Positions 18,675-27,979 of a DNA stretch of 64,000 bases are shown one piece after another. A program made the position numbers and the translations under genes. Under the pieces are notes generated by a model that worked only from the letters and a program-made list of their open reading frames with translations, did no database searches and was not told where the DNA came from. Position 1 is the first letter of the stretch. Every line of letters starts with the position of its first letter. Location: assembly GCA_016786865.1 (NCBI GenBank), contig JAEUVE010000008.1, positions 62,001-126,000 on the forward strand, written 5' to 3'. This DNA comes from Sediminibacterium sp. GTDB taxonomy: Bacteria > Bacteroidota > Bacteroidia > Chitinophagales > Chitinophagaceae.

Positions 18675-19372
18675 TCAAGTGTATAGCAATAGACGACGAG
18701 CCACTGGCACTACAGGTAATTGAGGAATACTGTGGCCGTATATCATTCCTGAAACTGGAAAAAACATTCACGAATACAGATGAAGCCAGGGAATACCTGA
18801 AACAGAACAAAATCGACTGTTTATTTCTGGACATACAGATGCCCGACATCAATGGAATGCAGTTTTACAAGAGCCTTCCCGAAGACAAACCCGTGGTGAT
18901 TTTCACAACGGCTTATAAGGATTATGCTGTGGAAGGCTTTTCGGTGGATGCAGTGGATTATCTGCTTAAGCCCTTCGAATACGACCGCTTTCTGAAAGCC
19001 TGTTATAAAACCAAGGAATACCTTGAGTTTTTAAGCAATCAGGAACTACAGCTGAATTCCATCTTCATCAAGGTGAACTACGAGATCATGAAGATCAACC
19101 TCAAAGACATTGAATTGATTGAAGCGCTGGACGATTACATTAAAGTTTACATCAAACCAACTCCGGTACTGACCCTGATGACCCTGAAAAGTATTGCGGA
19201 AAAACTACCTTCCAGGGATTTTTTACGGGTACACCGGTCCTTTATTGTTCCGGTACATAAAGTGGAAAAATTCAGCAAAACCAAGATTGTGGTGGCCGGA
19301 AAGGAAATTCCGATCGGCAGCAGCTACAATACGGTATACGATCAGTTGCTGGCGGCCTCCAAAATGGGGTAA
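18671..19372 (+). CDS. LytTR-family response regulator
   Basis: 233 residues. The receiver domain (1-120) has acidic DDE near the start, the phosphoacceptor D54 in LFLDIQMPD, and K107 in LLKPFEYD. The C-terminal LytTR DNA-binding domain (about 135-230) has IELIEALDDYIKVYI and FLRVHRSFIVP. The start ATG overlaps the kinase stop (ATGA). Together they form a LytS/LytR-type signalling pair typical of Bacteroidota. Its targets cannot be told from the window. Confidence 0.95.
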   Translation: MIKCIAIDDEPLALQVIEEYCGRISFLKLEKTFTNTDEAREYLKQNKIDCLFLDIQMPDINGMQFYKSLPEDKPVVIFTTAYKDYAVEGFSVDAVDYLLKPFEYDRFLKACYKTKEYLEFLSNQELQLNSIFIKVNYEIMKINLKDIELIEALDDYIKVYIKPTPVLTLMTLKSIAEKLPSRDFLRVHRSFIVPVHKVEKFSKTKIVVAGKEIPIGSSYNTVYDQLLAASKMG

Positions 19373-19433
19373 TTCCGCCGAAAAAACACAGAAACTTATT
19401 CTTGCTTTTGCAGCGCCACAGAGGGTTAATCCT

Positions 19434-19441
19434 TACCTTTG
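19434..19441 (+). promoter_or_regulatory. -7 promoter element of the aldehyde dehydrogenase gene
   Basis: TACCTTTG matches TAnnTTTG, 18 bases before the ATG at 19459. A TTTG lies 23 bases upstream, slightly further than usual. Confidence 0.6.
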
Positions 19442-19458
19442 CGCCAAATTACGACTGC

Positions 19459-20982
19459 ATGCAATTCTTAGAACAACTTGGCATTCAGACAGCCAACAAA
19501 GGGGTATCAACCGGTACCAAATGGATCGAAAGTAATGGCGCAACCATTGACTCTTTCTCTCCTGTAGACGGTAAAAAAATCGGCAGCACCGTGGCTGCAG
19601 ATAAAGCCGCATACGAACAAGTCATTAACCAGTCATTGAGTGTTGCCAAAGAATGGCAGAAATGGCCTGCACCCAAGAGAGGTGAAGTGGTTCGCCAGGT
19701 TGGTGAAGCACTGCGTCAATACAAAGAGCCATTGGGCAAACTGGTAAGTTATGAAATGGGGAAAAGCCTGCAGGAAGGTTATGGCGAAGTACAGGAAATG
19801 ATCGACATCTGCGATCTGGCAGTAGGTTTATCCCGCCAATTGTTCGGACAAACCATGCACAGTGAGCGTCCTACACACAGAATGTATGAACAATGGCATC
19901 CACTGGGTATTGTAAGCATCATCTCCGCATTCAACTTTCCGGTTGCTGTATGGAGCTGGAATGCAGCATTGGCATGGATTTGCGGAAACACCACTATCTG
20001 GAAGCCCAGCGAAAAAACACCACTTTGCGGTATTGCCGTACAAAAAATAATTGCCGAAGTATTTGCTAAAAACAATGTACCGGAAGGCGTAAATTGTTTG
20101 GTACAGGGAGCAAGAGAAGTAGGCGAATGGATGAGTAAGGATACCCGGATTCCGCTGGTATCTGCTACAGGTTCTACCAGAATGGGTAAGGAACTGAGTG
20201 CTACTGTTGCTGCAAGACTGGGCAAGAGCCTGCTGGAGCTGGGTGGAAACAATGCGATCATTGTTTCTCAGCATGCAGACCTCGATATGTCGCTGATTGG
20301 CGCTGTGTTTGGGGCGGTAGGTACCGCCGGACAGCGTTGTACCACTACCAGAAGACTGATCATCCATGAATCTGTATTTGATACATTCACTGCCAAACTG
20401 GTGAAAGCATACGCACAGCTTCGTATTGGCGATCCGTTGGATCCAAAGAACCACGTTGGTCCGTTGATCGATACTGCAGCGGTAAATATGTACCTGAGCG
20501 CTATTGAACAGTGTAAAGCACAGGGTGGCAAGTTCCTGGTAGAAGGAGGTGTTGTTACAGGAGCAGGTTACGAAAGCGGTTGCTATGTAAAACCTTGTAT
20601 TGCTGAGGTAACCAACGACCTGCCAATTGTACAACACGAAACCTTTGCACCTATCTTATATGTGATGAAGTACAGCACCCTCGATGAAGCCATTGCCATG
20701 CAAAACGGTGTACCGCAGGGATTGTCTTCGGCCATCATGACGTTGAACCTGCGTGAGGCAGAACAGTTCCTTTCTGCACAGGGAAGTGATTGTGGTATTG
20801 CCAACGTCAATATTGGAACAAGCGGTGCTGAAATTGGTGGTGCATTCGGAGGCGAAAAAGAAACCGGCGGCGGAAGAGAAAGCGGAAGCGATGCCTGGAA
20901 AGCCTATATGCGCAGACAAACAAATACCATCAACTGGGGTACCAGCTTACCACTTGCACAGGGTATTCAATTCGATTTATAA
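19459..20982 (+). CDS. ALDH7-type aldehyde dehydrogenase (aminoadipate-semialdehyde / piperideine-6-carboxylate dehydrogenase)
   Basis: I use the ATG at 19459 (MQFLEQLG...), 507 residues; the region upstream carries the promoter -7 box, so a start at 19402 is unlikely. The catalytic cysteine is C294 in GQRCTTTRR and the general base E260 in LELGGNNA. NAD-binding WKPSEKTPL and the tail IGGAFGGEKETGGGRESG are characteristic of the ALDH7A1/antiquitin group. That group oxidises alpha-aminoadipate semialdehyde in lysine breakdown. No lysine-catabolic partner is adjacent, so the substrate is inferred from family. Confidence 0.93.
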   Translation: MQFLEQLGIQTANKGVSTGTKWIESNGATIDSFSPVDGKKIGSTVAADKAAYEQVINQSLSVAKEWQKWPAPKRGEVVRQVGEALRQYKEPLGKLVSYEMGKSLQEGYGEVQEMIDICDLAVGLSRQLFGQTMHSERPTHRMYEQWHPLGIVSIISAFNFPVAVWSWNAALAWICGNTTIWKPSEKTPLCGIAVQKIIAEVFAKNNVPEGVNCLVQGAREVGEWMSKDTRIPLVSATGSTRMGKELSATVAARLGKSLLELGGNNAIIVSQHADLDMSLIGAVFGAVGTAGQRCTTTRRLIIHESVFDTFTAKLVKAYAQLRIGDPLDPKNHVGPLIDTAAVNMYLSAIEQCKAQGGKFLVEGGVVTGAGYESGCYVKPCIAEVTNDLPIVQHETFAPILYVMKYSTLDEAIAMQNGVPQGLSSAIMTLNLREAEQFLSAQGSDCGIANVNIGTSGAEIGGAFGGEKETGGGRESGSDAWKAYMRRQTNTINWGTSLPLAQGIQFDL

Positions 20983-21019
20983 GCAACCAATCCGGAAACC
21001 AAACTCCGGGATCACATAT

Positions 21020-21056
21020 AAAAAGCCGACCGAAACATTTTCGGTCGGCTTTTTTA
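21020..21056. terminator. Bidirectional terminator between ALDH and GDPD-GH16 genes
   Basis: AAAAGCCGACCGAAA (21021-21035) pairs with TTTCGGTCGGCTTTT (21039-21053) around a CAT loop. T runs follow in the plus direction and A runs in front, so it can stop both converging genes. Confidence 0.93.
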
Positions 21057-21074
21057 TTCGGCAATAGATCTGGT

Positions 21075-22610
21075 TTATCTGGTCTGAAATACGCGTACCC
21101 AGTCCACTTCCATCGTTGCAGGAAAAATAGCATCATCCACCCCTTTTTTACCACCCCATCCCCCGCCAATTGCCAGGTTCAGAATCAGGTAAAAAGGCGC
21201 ATCAAAAGGCCATTCCTTTACGCCAAGATGTTCGTTATGGATTTGATTATACACCACCCCGTCCATGATAAAATCAATTTTCTCAGGAGTCCATTCTATT
21301 GCATATACATGAAAGCGCGTATAAGGATCAGCCGCATAAATGGCTTTACTTTTTTGCGTGCCCTTGATGTGATTGTAGGCTTCTGAATGAATGGTGCCGT
21401 AAATGCTGTCTTTCTCATAACCCACATGTTCCATGATGTCGATCTCTCCGCAGGCCGGCCAGCTAACCGAATCCATGTTGGTGCCAAGCATCCAGATTGC
21501 CGGCCAGGTGCCCCTGCCTGCAGGAAGCTTGGCCCTTACTTCAATACGGCCATAGGTAAAAGCAGCCTTGTTCCTGGTCTGCAGTTTGGAAGAAGTATAG
21601 GATTTGTTTTCCCTTCGCTCCTTCCTTGCGATGATCTTCAGTACCCCATTGGATACCACCGCATTCATGGTATCGTTTGCAGTATAATATTGTAATTCAT
21701 CGTTGCCGCCGCCATGGGCGCCGGGATGGTATCCCCATTTGCTGCTGTCGGGCAAACCCTGGTAATTGAATTCATCACTCCATACCAGTTTCCATCCATT
21801 TCTGGTAATTGTTTTCGGCATCAGTTCCAGCAACAACTCGGGTTCATTGGTCGTGATGAATTCAAACTCATTGGCCATCAGCCATTCCATAGTTTCAGCA
21901 TCATTTACCGTCCAGGCATTCAGCGCAATACCCCGTTTTTTGGCATCGCCTATCCATTCGGGATATTTTTTAAAAACGGAATAATGATAATCAGCTCCGG
22001 TGATGCCATCCGCCTTCAGTTGCTCAGGTGAACGGTCGCCGTTAAGGTACTGGGTAGGAACTCCCGGATCCAGGGCAACAATCTTCTTCAAAATATCATA
22101 GTCAAAACTGATGTAAACCACCCGCTCTCTGGCACGCAGTTCATGAACCAGCGCTACTGCTTTCGCTGCAATGCGCTGTCCTCTTTCTTTACTGATTTCC
22201 GAAGGTTTGATTTCGCAAACCAATCGGGTAGTTGAATTATTTTCCATACCAGCCAGTATATATTCCCGGAGGGTAGGCAGTTTTTCGCCATTGGAAAGCG
22301 GATGCCGGATCAGGTCGGCATAAGTGGTTTCTTCAATTGGTAATTTCTTGTAGTGCGGATCATGATTGATGATCAGTGAATCGTCCGAAGTCATTCTTAC
22401 ATCAAACTCAGATCCGGTGCATTTCAATGCAATGGCCTGTTTAAGCGCTGCAATGGAATTTTCGGGAAGCTTGTTTTTCTTGAAAGCGCCCCGGTGGGCC
22501 ACTACAATATTATCGGCAAAAGCAAGAGGCGCCTTACTCCGGGGCTTAAGAATGCCGCAGGAAGCCAAACCAACCATCAGTAAACCACAAACAGTAATTC
22601 TCTTTATCAT
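21075..22610 (-). CDS. Lipoprotein fusion of glycerophosphodiester phosphodiesterase and GH16 glucanase domains
   Basis: I use the ATG at 22610 (511 residues) because it gives a compact lipoprotein signal ending LASC with C18; ATG 22622 is an alternative. Residues about 33-262 are a GDPD domain: VAHRG (H39, R40), PENS (E50), EFDVRMTSDD and INHDP are the metal and catalytic motifs. Residues about 275-511 are a glycoside hydrolase 16 domain: VWSDEFNYQG, GNDELQYYT and the catalytic GEIDIME (E389, D391, E394). GH16 cleaves beta-1,3 or related glucans. The two domains lie in one uninterrupted frame with a short linker. It shares a converging terminator with the ALDH gene. Confidence 0.92.
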   Translation of the reverse strand: MIKRITVCGLLMVGLASCGILKPRSKAPLAFADNIVVAHRGAFKKNKLPENSIAALKQAIALKCTGSEFDVRMTSDDSLIINHDPHYKKLPIEETTYADLIRHPLSNGEKLPTLREYILAGMENNSTTRLVCEIKPSEISKERGQRIAAKAVALVHELRARERVVYISFDYDILKKIVALDPGVPTQYLNGDRSPEQLKADGITGADYHYSVFKKYPEWIGDAKKRGIALNAWTVNDAETMEWLMANEFEFITTNEPELLLELMPKTITRNGWKLVWSDEFNYQGLPDSSKWGYHPGAHGGGNDELQYYTANDTMNAVVSNGVLKIIARKERRENKSYTSSKLQTRNKAAFTYGRIEVRAKLPAGRGTWPAIWMLGTNMDSVSWPACGEIDIMEHVGYEKDSIYGTIHSEAYNHIKGTQKSKAIYAADPYTRFHVYAIEWTPEKIDFIMDGVVYNQIHNEHLGVKEWPFDAPFYLILNLAIGGGWGGKKGVDDAIFPATMEVDWVRVFQTR

Positions 22611-22696
22611 GGGGAATATCATTCTGTCCACAATTTAATCATTGAGCAGAAGATTGCGACATACTTTATTTCAACGGATTTGTTGTGATTGCTGCA

Positions 22697-23722
22697 TCAG
22701 AGCGGAGTACCGGAAAAATTAAAGTTGAGTGAGCACTGGTGGAACATGTTTTGCTGATAAAAACCGGTAGCATAACGGATCTGCAGTTTACGAAGCAAAA
22801 TACCCACCCCACAGGTAAATCCGTTTAATCCACCAGTGGCACCAAATACATTCAGGTCCTGCCTACGCAGAAAATTATAGCCCAGATTCAGTTCAACGTA
22901 TTCGGATAAAGCAATCTGCGAAGACAGCACCAGATGCGAAAAAACTTTTTGTAATCCATTGTTCCTGAGATCCCCCTCTGCTGCATTGAACGCCGTGTCG
23001 TTGTACTGAATATTCAGGCGATGCAGATGATGTGCCGTTAAAGAAAACTGCACGGGTGCATTGGCAAGTTTTTTACTAATTCCTGCCTGAACATCAAAGG
23101 GCAGTTCTTCTTTCTGTTTACCCGGTTCATAGGCACGAAGCTGCACCCCCATATTCTTCACAACCACCGCCGCCTGAAACAGGGCCACTGTATCCGTATA
23201 AGTTAATCCAATATCTGCAGCTAACCCGGTAGACCGGTATGCCCCGTATTCGGAGCGGACCAGTTTGGCACTGACCCCGATCCTGAAGCGCTCCAGGTAT
23301 TGTTTGGAAGCCATCAGCTGCACCATATAATCGTTTGGACGAATATTCCCCAAAATATTTCCGGAGGCATCTGTTTGTACCAGGCTGCCGTAATTGAGGT
23401 ATTGAACACCAATACCAAGGTTCAGACCGGGCCGTTCCAGCCGGAATGCGCCCGTAGCGCTGTAATGACGAATGCCTGCAACAAAGGAATTAAAGGAAGT
23501 ATTCACCTGCCGGTGCATTTCAGACCGAAGCAAAGCGGGGTTATGAAAAGCCATGCCCACATCGTTGCCCAGAGAAGAAATATTTACACCACCCAGGGCA
23601 GAAAGCTGTGCAGTATTTGGTTGCGTAAGGAAATTAAAAACAGCATTGCCACCAAGCGTCTGCGATGCAGCCCTGGTGGCAGTGTATAAAATGATGATGA
23701 GCAGTAATATCCTTTTTAGCAT
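22697..23722 (-). CDS. porQ: Type IX secretion system protein PorQ
   Basis: 341 residues with a signal peptide ending RAASQ. GGNAVFNFLTQPNTAQLSAL, then LGGVNISSLGND and AFHNPALL, match PorQ as I remember the family, as do LPFDVQAGISKKLANAP and the following LTAHHLHR. It is an outer-membrane barrel of the PorV/FadL-like group, and part of the complex that attaches type IX secretion substrates to the surface. It supports an active T9SS in this organism, although no C-terminal-domain cargo is obvious in the window. It lies 42 bases from the lon stop on the same strand. Confidence 0.9.
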   Translation of the reverse strand: MLKRILLLIIILYTATRAASQTLGGNAVFNFLTQPNTAQLSALGGVNISSLGNDVGMAFHNPALLRSEMHRQVNTSFNSFVAGIRHYSATGAFRLERPGLNLGIGVQYLNYGSLVQTDASGNILGNIRPNDYMVQLMASKQYLERFRIGVSAKLVRSEYGAYRSTGLAADIGLTYTDTVALFQAAVVVKNMGVQLRAYEPGKQKEELPFDVQAGISKKLANAPVQFSLTAHHLHRLNIQYNDTAFNAAEGDLRNNGLQKVFSHLVLSSQIALSEYVELNLGYNFLRRQDLNVFGATGGLNGFTCGVGILLRKLQIRYATGFYQQNMFHQCSLNFNFSGTPL

Positions 23723-23764
23723 CCGGTATTAAAACTAATACAAATCTGCAAGGAAATAAACTGG

Positions 23765-26167
23765 TTACACCAATGCGTAATCCAGTACCTGCTGCATGGT
23801 TTTTACATAATGAAATTGAAGCCCTTTAATGAAATTGCCATCAATCTCTTCCACATCTTTCTGGTTCATATGACAGAGCACAATTTCCTTCAGACCCGCG
23901 CGCTTGGCTGCCAGCACTTTTTCCTTAATACCTCCTACAGGAAGCACTTGTCCGCGCAGGGTAATTTCACCCGTCATGGCCAGGAAGGGCTTCACTTTTC
24001 TGCCGGTAAAAGCAGAGGTTAAAGAGGTAAGCATGGTGATACCTGCACTTGGACCATCTTTGGGTACTGCTCCTTCCGGAACATGCACGTGAATATTCTT
24101 CTTCTGGAACAGTTCCGGATCAATCCCCAGTTTTTTGGCATTGGCCTGTATATAACTCAGAGCGGTGGTTGCACTCTCCTTCATTACATTACCCAGGTTA
24201 CCGGTGAGTTTCAGTTCTCCCTTACCATCACTCAGACTGGTTTCGATAAAGAGGATATCCCCCCCTACATAGGTCCAGGCCAGGCCAACCACCACGCCGG
24301 GCATATTGGCTGTTTTATAAATTTCATTGGTATACTTCGGTTGACCGAGAATCTGCTCTACATCTTTGGCAGTAACATTCAGCTTTACTTTGTTTTTCAT
24401 GGCCATTTCCTTAGCCTGATAACGCATAACAGAAGCCAACTGACGGTCCAGTTCCCGAACACCACTCTCGCGGGTATATTGTTCAATGATCTTTTCCAGT
24501 ACTTTATCGCTGATCTTGAAATTCACGCTAGCAAGACCATGCGCTTCCTTTTCTTTTGGAACCAGGTGGCGTTTGGCAATCTCAATTTTTTCTTCAATTG
24601 CATACCCGCTGAGATCAATGATTTCGAGACGGTCTCTTAAAGCGGGCTGAATATTTTGCAGGTTATTGGCAGTAGCAATAAACAGCACTTTACTCAGATC
24701 GTATTCCAGTTCCAGGTAATTATCGTAAAACGTATGGTTCTGTTCTGGATCCAGGACCTCCAGCAAAGAAGAAGAAGGATCTCCTTTAAAATCGGAACCA
24801 ATCTTATCAATTTCGTCCAGGATCATCACCGGGTTAGAAGATTTACACTTCCGGATATTCTGAATAATTCTGCCTGGCATGGCGCCAATATAGGTTTTAC
24901 GGTGACCACGGATTTCACTTTCATCGTGTAGTCCGCCCAGACTCAGCCGTACATATTTTCTGCCAATGGCATGGGCAATGGAACGGCCCAGAGAAGTTTT
25001 ACCGATCCCGGGAGGTCCCAGAAAACAAAGAATCGGACTCTTCATGTCGCCCTTCAGTTTCAGTACAGCAAGGTATTCCAGGATCCTGCTCTTGATCTTG
25101 GTCATACCATAATGATCTGCATCCAGTATTTTCTTGGCATTCTTTAAATCGTAGTTATCTGCTGTATAATCGTCCCAGGGAAGGTCGAGCATCAGGTCCA
25201 GATGGTTGTATACTACCGAATAATCGGGGGTGGAAGCGTGCATCCGCTCCAGTTTCTGAATACCTGCATTAAACGCGGCTTTGGCGGCTTCGGGCCATTT
25301 CTTGGTCTCGGCCTTTTTCTTCATCTCGGCAATTTCCCTTTCATTGGTATCACCACCGAGTTCTTCCTTAATGCTTTTCAGTTGCTGCTGTAGAAAATAA
25401 TCCCGCTGCTGCTTGTCGAGCTCTGTTCTTGTTTTGTTGGTAACCTTGTCTTTCAGTTCGGCAAACTGCAGCTCCCGTTGCAAAATATGAATCAGTCTTA
25501 CTGCACGTTCGTTGGTATCGTTGATTTCCAGCAGGGTTTGCTTTTCTTCCAGTGCACTGTTCAGGTTGCTGCTCACAAAATTGATCAGGAAAGCAGGCTG
25601 CTCAATATTTTTCAGTATGATGGCTGCTTCAGTAGGAAGATTGGGCGACAACTGGATAATTTGTGTTGCAAGGTCTTTAATCGTACTTACATAGGCCTCA
25701 AAATCGGGTGTCTGCGGCGCTTCGTCTTCTGACAGCAAACGGATAGAGGCCTTAAAATAAGGATCTTCGCTCAGCATCTCCAACCACTCAAATCTTTTCT
25801 TGCCCTGAATAATAATGGTAGTACCTCCATCGGGCATTTTGATCAGTTTCACCACCCTGGCAACCGTACCTATTTTACAGAGGTCTTTGGGTTCCGGCTC
25901 TTCAATATTGGAATCCTTCTGGGCAATAACTCCAATCAGCTTGTCGGCCTTGTAGGCATCGGTTACTGCTTTGATGCTCTTATCCCTACCCACCGTAATC
26001 GGTAACACCACCCCCGGGAACAATACGGTATTGCGCAACGGTAAAATCGGCAGTTCATCCGGGATCACAACAGCCTTGTCCTGCTCGGTCTCCTGCTCAT
26101 TCATCGGAATAATCGGCATGAAATCGGTGTCATCATCGGCCCTCAATCTGAATTTATCTTTCAACAT
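23765..26167 (-). CDS. lon: ATP-dependent protease Lon
   Basis: The ATG at 26167 ([14 protein letters not shown]) is chosen: it is preceded by an A-rich AAAGAAAT and removes a non-homologous leader seen with a start at 26290. 800 residues. Order: LON substrate-binding domain (about 40-240, [19 protein letters not shown]), coiled middle, AAA+ module with Walker [12 protein letters not shown] and Walker B ILDEIDK, then the protease domain with catalytic S707 in KDGPSAGIT and the lysine in [11 protein letters not shown]. Degrades misfolded and regulatory proteins in the cytoplasm. Confidence 0.97.
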   Translation of the reverse strand: MLKDKFRLRADDDTDFMPIIPMNEQETEQDKAVVIPDELPILPLRNTVLFPGVVLPITVGRDKSIKAVTDAYKADKLIGVIAQKDSNIEEPEPKDLCKIGTVARVVKLIKMPDGGTTIIIQGKKRFEWLEMLSEDPYFKASIRLLSEDEAPQTPDFEAYVSTIKDLATQIIQLSPNLPTEAAIILKNIEQPAFLINFVSSNLNSALEEKQTLLEINDTNERAVRLIHILQRELQFAELKDKVTNKTRTELDKQQRDYFLQQQLKSIKEELGGDTNEREIAEMKKKAETKKWPEAAKAAFNAGIQKLERMHASTPDYSVVYNHLDLMLDLPWDDYTADNYDLKNAKKILDADHYGMTKIKSRILEYLAVLKLKGDMKSPILCFLGPPGIGKTSLGRSIAHAIGRKYVRLSLGGLHDESEIRGHRKTYIGAMPGRIIQNIRKCKSSNPVMILDEIDKIGSDFKGDPSSSLLEVLDPEQNHTFYDNYLELEYDLSKVLFIATANNLQNIQPALRDRLEIIDLSGYAIEEKIEIAKRHLVPKEKEAHGLASVNFKISDKVLEKIIEQYTRESGVRELDRQLASVMRYQAKEMAMKNKVKLNVTAKDVEQILGQPKYTNEIYKTANMPGVVVGLAWTYVGGDILFIETSLSDGKGELKLTGNLGNVMKESATTALSYIQANAKKLGIDPELFQKKNIHVHVPEGAVPKDGPSAGITMLTSLTSAFTGRKVKPFLAMTGEITLRGQVLPVGGIKEKVLAAKRAGLKEIVLCHMNQKDVEEIDGNFIKGLQFHYVKTMQQVLDYALV

Positions 26168-26288
26168 AGCTATTTCTTTAGTCAAATTGTCATCATTCCC
26201 GTCCCAAACAGGGTTTGGGGGGCTTTCACTGATAAGAACAATATTAATGCCATTGGGCCAAAACAAAAAAACAGGTACAAACTGGCAC

Positions 26289-26320
26289 AAAAAAAATCCT
26301 CCCGATTTTTATCGGGAGGA
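26289..26320 (-). terminator. Terminator of the small repeat lipoprotein gene
   Basis: TCCTCCCGAT (26297-26306) and ATCGGGAGGA (26311-26320) form a perfect 10-base stem with a TTTT loop. On the minus strand a T tract follows (A run 26289-26296). It separates this gene from lon. Confidence 0.93.
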
Positions 26321-26366
26321 CCTTCTTGCAAGAAGTAATATAAAGTAACGAGTACTTAGTATTTAC

Positions 26367-26555
26367 TTATTTAGCAGCAGCAGTATCAGTTGCAGCTTTA
26401 GTAGTGTCTACTGCAGCAGCAGCAGTGTCTACAGTTACAGCAGCAGCAGTGTCTACAGTTACAGCTGCAGTGTCAGCAGTTGCTTCAGTTTTTTCAGCAT
26501 TGTTACAAGCAGTCATTAAACCTGCTACAGCCAGAATTGCGAATACTTTTTTCAT
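26367..26555 (-). CDS. Small Ala/Thr/Val/Asp-repeat lipoprotein
   Basis: The ATG at 26555 (MKKVFAIL...) yields 62 residues with a lipobox LMTAC (C17). After lipidation only about 45 residues remain, built from repeats of VDTAAA/TDTAAA, with no predicted globular core. At DNA level a 24-base unit is tandemly duplicated at 26414-26461. It has its own consensus promoter and a strong terminator, so it is an expressed monocistronic gene despite its low complexity. It may be an abundant envelope spacer or structural lipoprotein, in the manner of Lpp; that is inference only. Confidence 0.75.
   Translation of the reverse strand: MKKVFAILAVAGLMTACNNAEKTEATADTAAVTVDTAAAVTVDTAAAAVDTTKAATDTAAAK
26414..26461. 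repeat. Two tandem 24-base units inside the small lipoprotein gene
   Basis: Positions 26414-26437 and 26438-26461 are identical 24-base units (match continues to 26465), containing GCAGCAG runs and GTGTCTACAGTTA. The period is a multiple of three, so copy-number change would keep the frame and lengthen or shorten the VDTAAA repeat. Confidence 0.85.
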
Positions 26556-26585
26556 TTGTACTTGTTTTTTTGTTTTTATTGTGCG

Positions 26586-26616
26586 CAAAGATAGTGTTCA
26601 GGATGAATTTTGCAAA
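26586..26616 (-). promoter_or_regulatory. Consensus promoter of the small repeat lipoprotein gene
   Basis: On the minus strand TTTG (26613-26616), a 19-base spacer, then TATCTTTG (26586-26593): a full match to the Bacteroidota housekeeping promoter. The start codon is 31 bases downstream of the -7 box. Confidence 0.88.
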
Positions 26617-26632
26617 TTTTAACGTTACTTTT

Positions 26633-27946
26633 TTACTTTTTCCTGAAAAATATGCGTAACGGGACTCCTTTGAAGTCAAAATTGGCCCTCAACTGATTCT
26701 CCAGATAATTCTTGTATGGCATTTTTATATCATCCGGGAAGTTGGTGAAAAATGCAAAAGAAGGCACATGGGTGGGCAATTGGGTCACAAACTTGATCTT
26801 AATGGAATGTCCGCGTACCACCGGCGCATGGTAATTGGCAATGGCCTTCAGCATTACTTCGTTCAATTCAGAAGTTGGGATTCTGCGGGTTTTGCTTTCA
26901 AATACCTGTAAGGCCAGCTCAATGGCTTTAAAAATACGGGTCTTCTCTTTTACGGAAATGAACAGAATTGGCACATCATTGAATGGCGCCAGTTTCTGCT
27001 TCAGCAGCCTTTCATAATCCCTTGCTGTATTGGTTTCCTTTTCTACCAGGTCCCATTTGTTCACCAGTACCACAATACCCTTACCCTTACGGGCTGCCAG
27101 GCTGAAAATGGTGATATCCTGGGCGGTGATGCCTTTGTGGGCATCAATTACCAGCAAACACACATCCGCTTCATCCATGGCTTTAATGGCGCGGATGATG
27201 GAATAAAATTCAAGGTCGTCTTTTTCCTTACTTTTTTTGCGGATGCCGGCGGTATCGATCAGCATAAACTCTTTCTGAAAGAGTTTATAGTGGGTGTGAA
27301 TGGTATCCCGGGTAGTTCCTGCGATATCACTCACTATAGTGCGCTCCTCTCCGATCAGGGCGTTCAGCAACGAAGACTTTCCAACATTGGGCTGGCCGAT
27401 AATGGCAAACTTGGGCAGGGCATTTTCCCGAACCGTATCTTCTGCATCTTCCGGTTTAATCGGAGCTACCACGGCATCCAGTAAATCACCGGTACCGCTT
27501 CCGGAAATACTGCTGATAAAAAAAGTATGTTCAAACCCCAGGCTGTAAAACTCAGTGGCTTCCAGTTCGCGGGTTCCGTTGTCTACCTTATTCACGACCA
27601 CATATACAGGCTTACTGCTTCTGCGCAGCATATCTGCCATGGCTTCATCCAGATCGGTAATGCCTGTAGCCACATCCACCATGAAAATGATGGCGTTTGC
27701 TTCATCAATGGCAATTTTCACCTGCTTGCGGATCTCCGTTTCAAAAATATCTTCACTCTGCGGAACAAATCCGCCGGTATCAATCAGGTTGAACGTTTTA
27801 CCGTTCCAGTCGGCTACGCCATACTGCCTGTCGCGGGTAACCCCGCTGATATCATCTACAATGGCCTTTCGCTGCTCCAGCAAACGGTTGAAGAAAGTGC
27901 TCTTTCCCACATTGGGCCGGCCTACTATTGCAACAGTGTAACTCAT
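26633..27946 (-). CDS. der: Ribosome-assembly GTPase Der (EngA)
   Basis: 437 residues with two tandem GTPase domains and a C-terminal KH-like domain. First G domain: GRPNVGKSTFFNRL, DTGGF, NKVD. Second: GQPNVGKSSLLNAL, DTAGIRKKS, NKWD. The C-terminus VRGHSIKIKFVTQLPTHVPSF is the Der KH-like region. Works in maturation of the 50S ribosomal subunit. It follows era on the same strand with a 33-base gap, so the two ribosome GTPases are probably cotranscribed. Confidence 0.97.
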   Translation of the reverse strand: MSYTVAIVGRPNVGKSTFFNRLLEQRKAIVDDISGVTRDRQYGVADWNGKTFNLIDTGGFVPQSEDIFETEIRKQVKIAIDEANAIIFMVDVATGITDLDEAMADMLRRSSKPVYVVVNKVDNGTRELEATEFYSLGFEHTFFISSISGSGTGDLLDAVVAPIKPEDAEDTVRENALPKFAIIGQPNVGKSSLLNALIGEERTIVSDIAGTTRDTIHTHYKLFQKEFMLIDTAGIRKKSKEKDDLEFYSIIRAIKAMDEADVCLLVIDAHKGITAQDITIFSLAARKGKGIVVLVNKWDLVEKETNTARDYERLLKQKLAPFNDVPILFISVKEKTRIFKAIELALQVFESKTRRIPTSELNEVMLKAIANYHAPVVRGHSIKIKFVTQLPTHVPSFAFFTNFPDDIKMPYKNYLENQLRANFDFKGVPLRIFFRKK

Positions 27947-27979
27947 TTTTTTTATGCTTGTTTGAGGTAATCAGTACCA

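Noticed and set aside
19828..20637. 269-codon open frame antisense to the aldehyde dehydrogenase
   Set aside because: Entirely within the ALDH gene, which has all catalytic motifs; no independent evidence.
26168..26290. Longer N-terminus for Lon
   Set aside because: The added 41 residues are unlike the Lon family and contain leader-type sequence; the ATG at 26167 starts directly before the conserved domain.
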